64,000 nt of DNA, from NCBI GenBank assembly GCA_965232575.1, contig CBDDPZ010000008.1:496001-560000 (forward strand). The letters run 5' to 3'. The DNA is from Bin5 sp965232575 (GTDB taxonomy: Bacteria; Chloroflexota; Anaerolineae; Caldilineales; Caldilineaceae). Below the pieces are notes generated by a model that had not been told where the DNA came from, searched no databases, and worked only from the letters and a program-made list of their open reading frames with translations. Below are positions 17,010-25,573 of the stretch, one piece after another (the stretch's first letter is position 1; each line of letters begins with the position of its first letter). A program made the position numbers and the translations under genes.

Positions 17010-17303
17010 TCACCCGGCCAGCGTCATCAGCAACGTCGGCGCGTTTTCGAAATACCACGCCGTCAGCGCCGTCCTTGCGTCATCGAGACTGTCGGATGTC
17101 CCATAGGGGTAGAGTGGTATGGAGCGCTGGCTGTCTTCCAACCAGTAGTAGGCAGTGACGATGTGTATTCCGCCCGTCAGTTTGCCCCCGTGCACCTCCA
17201 TGCACAGCGCGTCCTTGCCGTTGCGGGCCTTGACTTCACAACGGTGAATCTCGTCTCCGCCGGTGGTGGAAACTCTCTGCCAAGTAAGTTCAACCGTTGC
17301 CAT
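17010..17303 (-). CDS. Conserved-looking hypothetical protein
   Basis: A 97-residue protein starting MATVELTWQRVSTTGGDEI. ATG at 17303 is chosen because AGGAGG stands 9 nt upstream; a GTG 18 nt earlier is less likely. The first third forms a short beta-like segment (HRCEVKARNGKDALCMEVHG), and the end (DDARTALTAWYFENAPTLLM) looks helical. No signal peptide, membrane segment or motif I can name. It faces the antitoxin gene across a 268-nt gap (16742-17009) in which I see nothing. Confidence 0.55.
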   Translation of the reverse strand: MATVELTWQRVSTTGGDEIHRCEVKARNGKDALCMEVHGGKLTGGIHIVTAYYWLEDSQRSIPLYPYGTSDSLDDARTALTAWYFENAPTLLMTLAG

Positions 17304-17410
17304 GTCGCAGTTCCTCCTCACTCACACACAATACCGTCGTGGTCGTTCATGTACTGGCAGGCGGGGGGGACCGCGCGACACCGGGGCAATGGGTTAGACA
17401 GCGCGCCTGT

Positions 17411-17440
17411 GCAGGCACAGGGCCTGCCCCTACGGGGGCG
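17411..17440. repeat. Dispersed GCAGGCACAGGGCCTGC repeat
   Basis: GCAGGCACAGGGCCTGC (17411-17427), with GCAGG/CCTGC arms forming a small hairpin, is followed by CCCTACGGGGG. A second, diverged copy lies at 25218-25244. Such short palindromic intergenic units are typically dispersed through a genome. Confidence 0.55.
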
Positions 17441-17448
17441 TTCGTTGA

Positions 17449-17475
17449 TTGACAGTAAGGCGCATTTGGTATACA
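17449..17475 (+). promoter_or_regulatory. Putative promoter of the IclR gene
   Basis: -35 TTGACA (17449-17454), 15-nt spacer, -10 TATACA (17470-17475). The spacer is short. The motif GGTATACAAGATACG around the -10 could be a regulator site. The ATG follows 44 nt later. Confidence 0.45.
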
Positions 17476-17518
17476 AGATACGCGCTATGTGCGAATAGCG
17501 CAACACAGAGAGAGCATT

Positions 17519-18301
17519 ATGCAGCCGAAACGCGGGCAACAGCTGGTGCAGTCGCTGGAGCGGGGGCTGACGGCGCTGGAGATGGCGCTGGACGGCAGCG
17601 TGCGCCCGTCTCACGTGGCGGAAGCGCTCGGAATCGACCGCAGCACGGCCTATCGGTTGCTGTATACGTTGATGGCGAAGGGCTATCTGCTGCAGGATGA
17701 ACGCACGCGCGAGTTCACCTCGAACCCGGCCAAGTTCTTCCAGCTTTACGGCAAGGTGGCGACGCTGCTGGACTGGCCGGACGTTGCGGGGGACTTCCTG
17801 ACGAAGCTGCGGGACGAGAGCGGGGAAACGGCCAATCTGGGCGTGCGGCAGGCCAACAACGTCATCTATATCGCGCACAAGCCGGGGCAGGCCGCGCTGA
17901 GCGTGAATTTCGGCTTGGGCACGAGCCGGCCGCTGCACTGCTCGGCGCTGGGCAAGGCGCTGCTGGCGGCGCAGCCGGATGCCGTTACGGCGGAGTGGGT
18001 CGCGAGCGCTCCGCTGATCGCCTACACCACCAGGACGATCACCGAGCCTTCGCTCCTGAAGCGTCACCTGGGAACGGTGCGCGCCGACGGGTATGCGGTC
18101 GACGATGAGGAGACCTTTGCCGGCGTGCGCTGCATCGCGGCGCCGATCCACGATCATCGCCAGCAGGTGATCGCGGCCCTGGGCATCTCCGGGCCGTCGA
18201 CACGCATCACGCAAGAGCAGCTGCCCCACTTCGCCCAGACCGTCATGCAGGTTGCCGCGGAGTTGTCCGCGGAACTGGGCGCGCCCAACGCTGACCTCTG
18301 A
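17519..18301 (+). CDS. IclR-family transcriptional regulator
   Basis: A 260-residue DNA-binding regulator: N-terminal winged helix (LVQSLERGLTALEMAL, then VAEALGIDRSTAYRLLYTLM, residues about 9-56) and C-terminal IclR effector domain (NVIYIAHKPGQAAL; ALGKALLAAQP; the conserved FAGVRCIAAPI segment near residue 200). ATG at 17519 follows GAGAGAG. It stands just upstream of, and in line with, the ABC transporter and catabolic genes that start at 18723, and is the obvious candidate to control them in response to a sugar acid or related metabolite. Confidence 0.92.
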   Translation: MQPKRGQQLVQSLERGLTALEMALDGSVRPSHVAEALGIDRSTAYRLLYTLMAKGYLLQDERTREFTSNPAKFFQLYGKVATLLDWPDVAGDFLTKLRDESGETANLGVRQANNVIYIAHKPGQAALSVNFGLGTSRPLHCSALGKALLAAQPDAVTAEWVASAPLIAYTTRTITEPSLLKRHLGTVRADGYAVDDEETFAGVRCIAAPIHDHRQQVIAALGISGPSTRITQEQLPHFAQTVMQVAAELSAELGAPNADL

Positions 18302-18496
18302 TTCCTAATAAGCCCTCCAAGTGCAGCCGGCGAAACGACGACTACGGCGACCGCGGCGCCCACCCCGTACAGCCCCTCGTAAGTCTGGCCCATGAGGTCG
18401 AGCGCGTTCCCCCTTCTTGATGATGCGCAGGTCGATATCGCTATGGCGGTTTATGTCTCCGCGCGCTGCCGAGCCAGAGGGGGTGGGCAAACGCAA
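18302..18496 (-). pseudogene. Minimal nucleotidyltransferase (MNT) remnant
   Basis: On the minus strand the sequence encodes SGSAARGDINRHSDIDLRII, the G-S-x-A-R-G-D-x-x-x-x-S-D-x-D-L active site of MNT-domain antitoxins. After KKGER a one-base shift is needed to read LDLMGQTYEGLYGVGAAV then VVVVSPAALGG, the rest of the fold, which runs into the 3' end of the IclR gene. No start codon precedes it (the upstream codons RLPTP lack the expected VRLFGS strand). This is a truncated, frameshifted scrap of an MNT/HEPN-type toxin-antitoxin pair. Confidence 0.6.
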
Positions 18497-18601
18497 TTCC
18501 CCATATTTCCAGTCGACAGAAAGGCAGCATTAACGAAGTATTACTCCCCCTTTCACGCTGCGTTATGGTTCACCGCCAGGACGCTGGCACTTTTTTGGCG
18601 A

Positions 18602-18630
18602 TTGTTCACAAGGGACCCCTATGCTAGAAT
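18602..18630 (+). promoter_or_regulatory. Promoter of the 18723-31481 catabolic series
   Basis: -35 TTGTTC (18602-18607), exactly 17 nt, -10 TAGAAT (18625-18630). The predicted leader to the SBP start at 18723 is about 85 nt and includes the palindrome at 18647-18662. Confidence 0.6.
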
Positions 18631-18646
18631 AGCCCCACGCGAATTT

Positions 18647-18662
18647 AAAATTATTCAATTTT
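18647..18662. promoter_or_regulatory. AT-rich inverted repeat downstream of the promoter, possible operator
   Basis: AAAATT (18647-18652) and AATTTT (18657-18662) flank a 4-nt spacer. Placed about 10 nt after the predicted transcription start, it could serve as a repressor site for the neighbouring IclR protein. Position and symmetry are visible; the binding partner is inference. Confidence 0.35.
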
Positions 18663-18722
18663 ATTGACATCGTACAGCCGAACTTGCCTGGTCATCAACT
18701 ACTCACAAGGGGGAAAGGAACG

Positions 18723-20015
18723 ATGGAACGCTTTTGCCTTGTTCTACTCATCATTGTGTCATTGGCCTTGGCTGCCTGCCAGCCGGTCGCAACCGAGCAG
18801 GCGGGAGACATGTCGATGGAGGCCGCCGAGCCGAGCGGCACGGTCGAGGTATTCTCCTGGTGGAGCGGTGGCGGCGAGCTGGCCGGGCTCAACGCCATCA
18901 TCGAGGTTTTCAACGCACGCTATCCCGATGTCGAGTTCGACAACGCAGCAATCGGCGGCGGCGACGGCGTCAACATGAAGACGGTGTTGGAGACGCGGAT
19001 GTTGGGCGGCGAGCCGCCGGACTCGTTCCAGGTCTGGGCCGGCGTGGGCGTCGTCGAGGATCACGTCGTGCCCGGCAGAATGGAGGGGCTGGATTTCCTC
19101 TATTCGGAAGAGGGGCTATATGACGTGTTCCCGCAGTCGGTGATCGACAACGTCTCCTACGAAGGGACGCCCTATGTCGTGCCGGTGAACATCCATCGCC
19201 AAAACATCATGTGGTACCGGCACGACAGGTTTGAGGCCGCCGGCATCACCGAGCCCCCCACAAACTGGGACGAGTTCTTCGTTGTGGCGGAACAGTTGAA
19301 GGAGGCCGGCATCCCGGCCATCGGCGGGGCGTCTCTGGGGGCGTTGGCCTTCCACACCTACAACTACTTCCTCAACAGCGTGACCGACGGCGAGACCTAT
19401 CTCGGCCTGTTCGACGGTTCGGTCGGTTGGGATGCGCCCGAAGTCGCGGAGGCGCTGGCGCTTCACATGCGGGCGATGGAGTACGCCTCGGGCGACTGGC
19501 TGGAGGTCGGCTGGGGCGATCAGGTGGAGCGCTTTGCCGCCGACTACGACGAGACCCCGGCGATTATTCTGATGGGCGACTGGTTCTGGGGCTTCATCAA
19601 GTCGGAAGGAATCGAAGAGCTGGTCGGATGGGCCGACATACCGAATCATCAGGGCAAATATGTCTGGGTGGCCGACTCCTTCGGTTTGCCCAAGAATGCG
19701 CCCAACCGGGACAACGCCATCGCCTGGCTGAAGGTCGTGGCTTCGAAGGGTGGACAAGACGCCTTCAATCCGCTCAAGGGCTCGATTCCGGTGCGCACGG
19801 ACGGCGACGTGAGCCTCTACGACGAGTACTTGCGCGAGTCGATGGACGCCTGGCAGACACATGAACTGCTGCCGTTCATCGGCGGTCTGGTGCGGCAGAG
19901 CTTTGTGACCGACCTCGGCAACATTGTGAACAACATGCTGACCGGGCACGGCGACGTTGCCCGTGCGCAGGAGGAGCTGATTCAGGCCGCCAAAGACTCC
20001 GGCATTGGCGAGTAA
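18723..20015 (+). CDS. Sugar ABC transporter substrate-binding lipoprotein
   Basis: A 430-residue solute-binding protein. The start MERFCLVLLIIVSLALAACQ is a Sec-type lipoprotein signal with lipobox LAAC (Cys at about 19), unlike the Tat signals of the SBPs at 8539 and 12281. The mature part begins with an acidic linker and the typical TVEVFSWWSGGGELAGLNAI, followed by NARYPDVEFDN. ATG at 18723 follows AAAGGA. First gene of the plus-strand operon under the promoter at 18602. Confidence 0.92.
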   Translation: MERFCLVLLIIVSLALAACQPVATEQAGDMSMEAAEPSGTVEVFSWWSGGGELAGLNAIIEVFNARYPDVEFDNAAIGGGDGVNMKTVLETRMLGGEPPDSFQVWAGVGVVEDHVVPGRMEGLDFLYSEEGLYDVFPQSVIDNVSYEGTPYVVPVNIHRQNIMWYRHDRFEAAGITEPPTNWDEFFVVAEQLKEAGIPAIGGASLGALAFHTYNYFLNSVTDGETYLGLFDGSVGWDAPEVAEALALHMRAMEYASGDWLEVGWGDQVERFAADYDETPAIILMGDWFWGFIKSEGIEELVGWADIPNHQGKYVWVADSFGLPKNAPNRDNAIAWLKVVASKGGQDAFNPLKGSIPVRTDGDVSLYDEYLRESMDAWQTHELLPFIGGLVRQSFVTDLGNIVNNMLTGHGDVARAQEELIQAAKDSGIGE

Positions 20016-20101
20016 CTGATTCGCAGGCTTCGCACGGAAAGCGGGTAGGCGCCAGTTCTATCCGCTTTCCGCCTTCCCATCTCAAGCACCTGAATCGAGC
20101 C

Positions 20102-21026
20102 ATGCATTCCGAACTTTCCGCAAGGGCAAAGTCGCTTCCGGCCCTGCTGCCAAAGTGGCTCCGCGACGACCGCAAAGTCGCGATCCTGGTGTTGGCCCCG
20201 TCGATCATCGCCGTGGCCGTGTTCATCTACATCTTCATGGGCTGGACGCTGTACATCTCGGTCTCAAACTGGGACCGCCCAGCGCTCGACCTCTCCTTTG
20301 CCGGTCTGAAGAACTGGAAGCGTCTGGTCAACGATCCCCGCTTCCACATCGACCTGCGCAACCTCGTCCTCTTTGCGGTCGGCTACATGTCGCAGTGCAT
20401 CGTCATCGGCTTTCTGCTGGCCGCGCTTCTCAATGAGCGGATCAGGGGCGAAGTGTTTTTTCGCACCGTCTTTTTGATGCCGTTTGCCGTCTCGGCGGTG
20501 GTCAGCGGGACGGCCTGGCGCTGGCTGCAGGTACCGTCGGCGGGGATCAATCTGCTGATTGCCAACATGGGATTCGAGAACTTCCGGCCCCTCTGGTACA
20601 TGCACCCCAAGCTGGGCATGCTGGCGATCACGATTATGGGCGCGTGGCAGTTTTCCGGCTTCGTTATGGCGCTGTACCTCGCCGGTCTGCGCGCGATTCC
20701 CGACGAGTTGCGGGAGGCGGCGGTCATTGACGGCGCCGGCACGAGTCGCGCTTTATCGTCATGTATTCATCCCCATGCTGCGGCCGGTCACCTTTACTGC
20801 GATTGTGCTGACCGGCGCCGGCTCCATCGGCAACTTCGAGATTCCCAGCATCATCGGCACAGGCCCCGGTTTTGCGACCGATACGCTCGGTTTTTACATG
20901 TTCGAGCAGACCTTTCGCTCCAGCCGCTACGGCCTGGGCGCGGCGGTCGCCACCTTCATGCTCGTCCTGTCCATCCCATTGGTCCTGCCCTATCTGATCA
21001 GCGTTTTGCGTGAGGAGAGAGAATGA
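20102..21026 (+). pseudogene. MalF-type sugar ABC permease, frameshifted in the EAA loop
   Basis: The first frame encodes an N-terminal part with normal membrane segments (VAILVLAPSIIAVAVFIYIF) up to REAAVIDGAGT. One extra base at about 20744 throws the frame out. The correct continuation VALYRHVFIPMLRPVTF is in the next frame, which runs to the TGA at 21026 and ends LPYLISVLREERE. With the extra base removed, the EAA loop has the canonical spacing (proline 13 residues after the glycine). The break falls in the ATPase-docking loop, so a truncated product would be non-functional. The restored stop overlaps the next ATG (ATGA). Confidence 0.85.
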
Positions 21027-21851
21027 GTTGGCATCGTCTGCTGGCCGGCAGCACCAAGTATGCCGTCCTGATCGCATTTGCCGCCTTCTACCTGGTGCCC
21101 TTCTATGTGATGATCCTGACCGGGCTGAAGCCGCTCGAAGACATCAGCTCATTCGAGATCTGGAATATGCCCAAGAGCCTCGACTTCGGCAGCTTCCGCG
21201 AGGCGTGGAATCAGATGGATACCAACTTCTGGAACAGCGTGCGCATCACGATTCCGGGCGCCATCGTTTCAACTTTTCTGGGCTCGCTCAACGGCTATGT
21301 TTTCGCCAAGTGGGGCTTTCGCGGCTCGAATTGTGATTCTGTTCCTGTTCGTGTTCGGCATGTTTCTGCCCGGCCAGGGGATCCTTATCCCACTGGTGTG
21401 GGTCTTGCAGTTTATGGGCCTGTACGGTAAGGTGAACGGCCTCATCATGGCCTACTGCATCTTTGGCATACCGATCACGTCGCTCCTTTTTTACAGGTAC
21501 TATGCCAGTGTCCCGGATGAGTTGGTGGACGCGTCGAAGATCGACGGCTGCGGCTTTTTCGGCATCTACCGCCGCATCATTTTACCGCTTTCGGGGCCGA
21601 CCTTTGCGGTGGTGGGTGTGTGGCAATGCACAAGGATCTGGAACGAGTACCTGATGGCGCTGGTTGTGCTCGGCAACCCGGCCAGGGCGCCGGTTACCGT
21701 AGCCATCAAGAACTTTTCCAGCATGGGCGTCATCCCCTGGAACCTGCAGATGGCCGCCGCGCTGATCGCGTCCGTGCCCACGATTGCGGTCTACCTGCTG
21801 CTTGGCAAGCTGTTCATGCGCGGCCTGCTGGAGGGGTCGTTGAGTGGTTAG
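21023..21851 (+). pseudogene. MalG-type sugar ABC permease, frameshifted
   Basis: Begins MSWHRLLAGSTKYAVLIAFA and is open through NGYVFAKWGFRGS. One extra A at about 21329 shifts the frame; IVILFLFVFGMFLPGQGILI and the rest, including SKIDGCGFFGIYRRIILPL, lie in the next frame to the stop at 21851. In the second half the EAA motif reads VDASKIDGC, with alanine-serine replacing AA. Full length restored would be about 275 residues, normal for MalG-type subunits. It carries the same class of lesion as the permease gene immediately upstream. Confidence 0.85.
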
Positions 21852-22055
21852 TCGACGCGGCGATCCCACCAATTATCCAACGGTCATCATCCACTCAAAC
21901 GGAGACGGATACAGCTATTTCGAGCATACGCGTTTCCCCCTGGGACTCATGCTGATCGTTGTACTGTTGTTGCATTGCCGGTGTCCGCGTGCCGGTAGAG
22001 AATCCCCCCTGCTCTCCCCCGCAGCGCACATTTGCCAGCAAAGGATCGGGGCGTT

Positions 22056-23813
22056 TTGACAGACGACATTCGCTTTATGTGGGACACGCCCGTGCCGATG
22101 CGCGACGGGGTGAAACTGTCGACCGACATCTACCTGCCGGCGGCGGAGAAAGCCTACCCGGTCGTCCTGGCGCGCACGCCCTATGACAACATCGCTCCCC
22201 GCATGGTGGAGGCTGCCCAGTTCTTCAGCGCGCGCGGGTATGCGGTGGTGCTTCAGGATGCGCGCGGGCGATTCGATTCGGAAGGCCATTTCGAGCCGCG
22301 CGTGAATGAGGGGAAGGACGGCTACGACACGATCGAGTGGATCGCGGAACAGCCGTGGTCGAACGGCAAGATCGGCATGATGGGCGGGTCGTACGGCGGC
22401 ACCGTGCAGTGGCTTGCCGCGCGTGAGCGTCCGCCGCACCTGACCACGGTCGTCACGTCGGTCACCGGCGGGATGCGCTGGATGCACGATGAGAACTATA
22501 TGAACGGGAAGTTCCCCGTCTTCCAGTTCCGCTGGCTGAACATGACCGGCGGGCGCACGATGCAGCACTACCCGTTCGAGCCGCTGACCTCGCATCAGCC
22601 GGGCGTGGCCTCGCCTTACAACTTCAACAAGCTGATCCGCACGCGACCGCTCAAGGATGTCGACAAGGTGGTCGGGCGCACGAACACATATTGGCGCACG
22701 TGGCTCGAGCGCAACACGTACGACGAGTACTGGCAGCAGATGTCGTTCGAGGACTACTTCGAGCTTGTTGACCTGCCTGCATTGCACATCACCGGCTGGT
22801 TTGACAACTGCCAGTGGGGCGAGATGTACATGTACAACGGCATGGCGGCCCGCTCGCCCGGGCGCGACAAACAGTGGTTGCTCGTGGGTCCGTGGGACCA
22901 TGCCGGGTCGGCCAATCCGCAGCCGCGCCTGGGTGATCTGGAGTTCACGCAAGCGGCGGTGCTGGACATCAGGGCAGTTCATTTGCGCTGGTTCGACTAC
23001 TGGCTGAAGGGCGAGGAGAACGGGCAGGCCGATGATGCCAAGGTCAGGATTTTCACCATGGGCCGCAACCGCTGGCGGGACGAGCCTGCGTGGCCCGTGC
23101 GCGGGATGGAGCAGGTTGCCTTCTATCTCCACAGCGGCGGGGCGGCGAATCTGTTTCCCGAAGGCGGCAGGCAAGGGGAGCAGGGGGCCGGCTACGGGAC
23201 GCTGGATTTGACGCCGCCCGGAGAGGAGGCCGGCGACCGGTATGTATACGACCCCGAAGACCCCGTGCCCTCGGTGGAAGATGCGGAGTCGCCCGACCCG
23301 ATAAGGGACTCCCACGTGCTGGCGATGGACTATCGTTACGCCCTGCGCCGCGCCGACGTGCTGACCTACACCAGCGCGCCGCTGACAGAGGAATTGGAGA
23401 TAACCGGCACGGCCTTCATCACCCTTTACGCGGCCAGCGACTGCGTCGATACGGACTGGGTGGCGTTGCTGTGCGATCTTCAGCCGGACGGCAGCTCGAT
23501 TCCGTTGACTTCGGCGGTGATGCGCGCTTCGTACCGGGCCGGGGCGGACAAGATTGACAGTCCGGCCCCCTCCCCCATCACGCCGGGCCAGGTGTACCAG
23601 TACACAATTGAGTTCATGGCAACTTCGATGGCCTTTCAGCCGGGTCACTGTCTTCAGCTGGCGGTGACCTCGTCGCTGTATCCGGCCTATGATCTGAATC
23701 CGAACACGGGCGCGCCGGTCGGTGAGGACCTGCCGAGCCGGCCGGCCAACCAGACCATCTACCACAACGCCGAGTATCCGTCGCATCTTCTGCTGCCGGA
23801 GGTGAAACGATGA
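22056..23813 (+). CDS. CocE/NonD family alpha/beta hydrolase
   Basis: A 585-residue serine hydrolase or X-Pro dipeptidyl-peptidase-like protein. Visible: PVPMRDGVKLSTDIYLPA near the N-terminus, the nucleophile elbow MMGGSYGGTVQW (Ser near residue 112), the histidine-bearing segment GPWDHAGSA, and a C-terminal jelly-roll (PLTEELEITGTAFITLYAAS) as in CocE and acyl-peptide hydrolases. TTG at 22056 is chosen because the family normally starts about 15 residues before MRDGV; an in-frame TTG at 22032 is possible. It overlaps the next gene by 4 nt (ATGA), so the two are translationally coupled. Substrate is probably an ester or amide. Confidence 0.88.
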   Translation: MTDDIRFMWDTPVPMRDGVKLSTDIYLPAAEKAYPVVLARTPYDNIAPRMVEAAQFFSARGYAVVLQDARGRFDSEGHFEPRVNEGKDGYDTIEWIAEQPWSNGKIGMMGGSYGGTVQWLAARERPPHLTTVVTSVTGGMRWMHDENYMNGKFPVFQFRWLNMTGGRTMQHYPFEPLTSHQPGVASPYNFNKLIRTRPLKDVDKVVGRTNTYWRTWLERNTYDEYWQQMSFEDYFELVDLPALHITGWFDNCQWGEMYMYNGMAARSPGRDKQWLLVGPWDHAGSANPQPRLGDLEFTQAAVLDIRAVHLRWFDYWLKGEENGQADDAKVRIFTMGRNRWRDEPAWPVRGMEQVAFYLHSGGAANLFPEGGRQGEQGAGYGTLDLTPPGEEAGDRYVYDPEDPVPSVEDAESPDPIRDSHVLAMDYRYALRRADVLTYTSAPLTEELEITGTAFITLYAASDCVDTDWVALLCDLQPDGSSIPLTSAVMRASYRAGADKIDSPAPSPITPGQVYQYTIEFMATSMAFQPGHCLQLAVTSSLYPAYDLNPNTGAPVGEDLPSRPANQTIYHNAEYPSHLLLPEVKR

Positions 23814-25054
23814 AGCACGCCCCTTCCATGCTGGCCGGCGCGGCCGAAGCGGTCATTACGCGCGTCAAGGACAGGCCGGTCGTCTACGATGACCTGTTTG
23901 CGCGCGCACTGGTTCTTGGCGCAGATGATGACCGGCTTGTCATCGTTGCGACAGACATGGGGACGTTCAGCGTCGAGTATGCAGACGACCTTCTGCGGCG
24001 CATCGAGCGGACAACGGATATCCCAAGCGGCAATATCATCATCACCACAACCCAGACGCACAATGCGCCGGGCGTTGACGGGCGCGAAATGACGCCTGAG
24101 GCGGGCGAGTGGCTGTCCGACTGCATTGCCGGGCTGGTGAAGCGCGCCAATGATGAGCTCCAGCCTTGCGTGCTGAACGCGGGCCGCGCGCCTGTGCAGA
24201 TCGGATACAACCGGCGCCTGATGCAGGACGGCGAAATCGTGATGGCGCCGAATCCCGACGGCGCGATTGTGCCGTGGGTGGACGTCCTCGAGGCGAAGGA
24301 TGCGGACGGCAGGCGGATTGCGGTGCTCTTCTCGCACGCCGCCCATCCCGTGATCGTCCACTGGCTGAGCGAGGAGATCGGGCCGGACTTTCCGGGCTAC
24401 GCGGTCAGGCATTTGCGCGACCTGCTGGCAAGAGAAGGTGAGCCGGAGGGCGTATTCATGTTCGCGCAAGCCTGTTGCGGCGACATCAACGGCCATCCAT
24501 TGCGCGGCGGTTTCGGCGCGTGTGATGCCGCCGGACTCTCGCTGGCGTTTGCCGTCAAGCAGGCGCTGGCCGGCGCGCGACCGGTTGCGCCTGGCGCGTT
24601 CAAAACGCGCTCGCTCGATCTGTCCCTGCCTTTGGAAGAGCCGCCGACAGCAGCCGAATGCAGGGCGGCGCTGGCAGAGGACCCGGACAGCACGCGCTTT
24701 CGCGAGCTGCTGGCGGTTGCCGAGAGCGGCGAGCGGCAGTTTCATCCGCTTTCGATGCGAGCGCTGGCCGTCGGCGACGCGCTGTGTTTCCTCACATTTA
24801 CTGCCGAGATGTTTGCCGAGTACCAGCTCTACGCAGACGCGGTGTCGCCCTTCGGGCAGACGTTTGTCTTCAGCCACACCAACGGGATAACAGGGTACGT
24901 GGCAACCGAAAAGGACTATGGGTTGGGACCGGCCGGCGGCTACGAGTCATGGGGCTATCCGACACGGAATCGGCCCTGGCTGCCGCCGCAGCCGCAGGCT
25001 GAACGGTTGGTCCATGAGGGGATCACGCGACTTCTGTGCGAACTCTCGCGATAG
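23810..25054 (+). CDS. Neutral/alkaline ceramidase-like protein, N-terminal-domain type
   Basis: A 414-residue protein similar to the zinc-dependent catalytic domain of neutral ceramidases. The start GAAEAVITRVKDRPVVYDDL merges into LFARALVLGADDDRLVIVATD, then NIIITTTQTHNAPGVDG (the T-H-T-H-like metal and active-site segment reads TQTHNAPG), LFSHAAHPVIV, and FAQACCGDINGHP. It lacks the C-terminal immunoglobulin-like domain of true ceramidases, and the glycine-rich loop after the first strand is shorter than usual. Many such short bacterial homologues have no proven substrate. Its coupling to a CocE-type hydrolase and the nearby GH116 gene makes glycolipid breakdown conceivable. No signal peptide, so it is likely cytoplasmic. 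Confidence 0.7.
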   Translation: MKHAPSMLAGAAEAVITRVKDRPVVYDDLFARALVLGADDDRLVIVATDMGTFSVEYADDLLRRIERTTDIPSGNIIITTTQTHNAPGVDGREMTPEAGEWLSDCIAGLVKRANDELQPCVLNAGRAPVQIGYNRRLMQDGEIVMAPNPDGAIVPWVDVLEAKDADGRRIAVLFSHAAHPVIVHWLSEEIGPDFPGYAVRHLRDLLAREGEPEGVFMFAQACCGDINGHPLRGGFGACDAAGLSLAFAVKQALAGARPVAPGAFKTRSLDLSLPLEEPPTAAECRAALAEDPDSTRFRELLAVAESGERQFHPLSMRALAVGDALCFLTFTAEMFAEYQLYADAVSPFGQTFVFSHTNGITGYVATEKDYGLGPAGGYESWGYPTRNRPWLPPQPQAERLVHEGITRLLCELSR

Positions 25055-25217
25055 AGGCCCGCGGCTATCGACCGTTTGCACGCCCTGTCAAGCATGCACT
25101 GCCAGGGGGTGCAACCCAAATTGGGGGTGGGAATAGTCTGGCGGCTTTTGGAAAGACGCAGGGGAGGCGCCAGGTCGGACATTATCGTGGGTACCGTCAG
25201 TTTGAGGGGATGCGAAG

Positions 25218-25244
25218 GCAGGCACAGGGCCGGCGCCTACGGGG
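25218..25244. repeat. Second, diverged copy of the GCAGGCACAGGGC repeat
   Basis: GCAGGCACAGGGC followed by CGGCGCCTACGGGG, compared with GCAGGCACAGGGCCTGCCCCT at 17411. It lies in the 519-nt gap 25055-25573, in which I see no gene. Confidence 0.5.
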
Positions 25245-25351
25245 ATCTGATGGGACTGGCGCGACGTGGTTTGGCGAAACCCTTTCGATTAGGCACATGT
25301 CACCAATGTCGACACCAGGTCGGCTAGGCATGTTGTAGGAGAGGGGGCGTT

Positions 25352-25370
25352 GCGGGGGCGGAGCCCCCGC
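25352..25370. repeat. GC-rich hairpin GCGGGGGC/GCCCCCGC
   Basis: An 8-bp perfect stem (25352-25359 with 25363-25370) around a GGA loop, followed 3' by a second small palindrome GGGCC/GGCCC. No T-run, so it is more like a dispersed REP-type element than a terminator. Confidence 0.6.
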
Positions 25371-25573
25371 ACAAGGGAGGGCCGAATAGGCCCGACCGCC
25401 CAGAAAAGCAGTGGTCAGAGACGGCGCTTATTCTGGCGGAAACGGGAATGGGAACTGACCATGGCTTGGGTGCCTCCTGAGGTATACGAGAGTTCGCCCC
25501 AATATTGGGATGCACTCCTGCCAGGCAGGCCTTTTCAAACACCCATTTGCCAATAATGGAGAATGAACCCGCA

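Noticed and set aside
20102..21851. Programmed ribosomal frameshifting in the two permeases
   Set aside because: No slippery heptamer or downstream pseudoknot is apparent at 20744 or 21329, and this transporter family does not use recoding.
21915..23786. A 623-codon minus-strand frame opposite the CocE-type gene
   Set aside because: Same shadow pattern; the plus-strand product has a serine-hydrolase elbow and a coupled neighbour.
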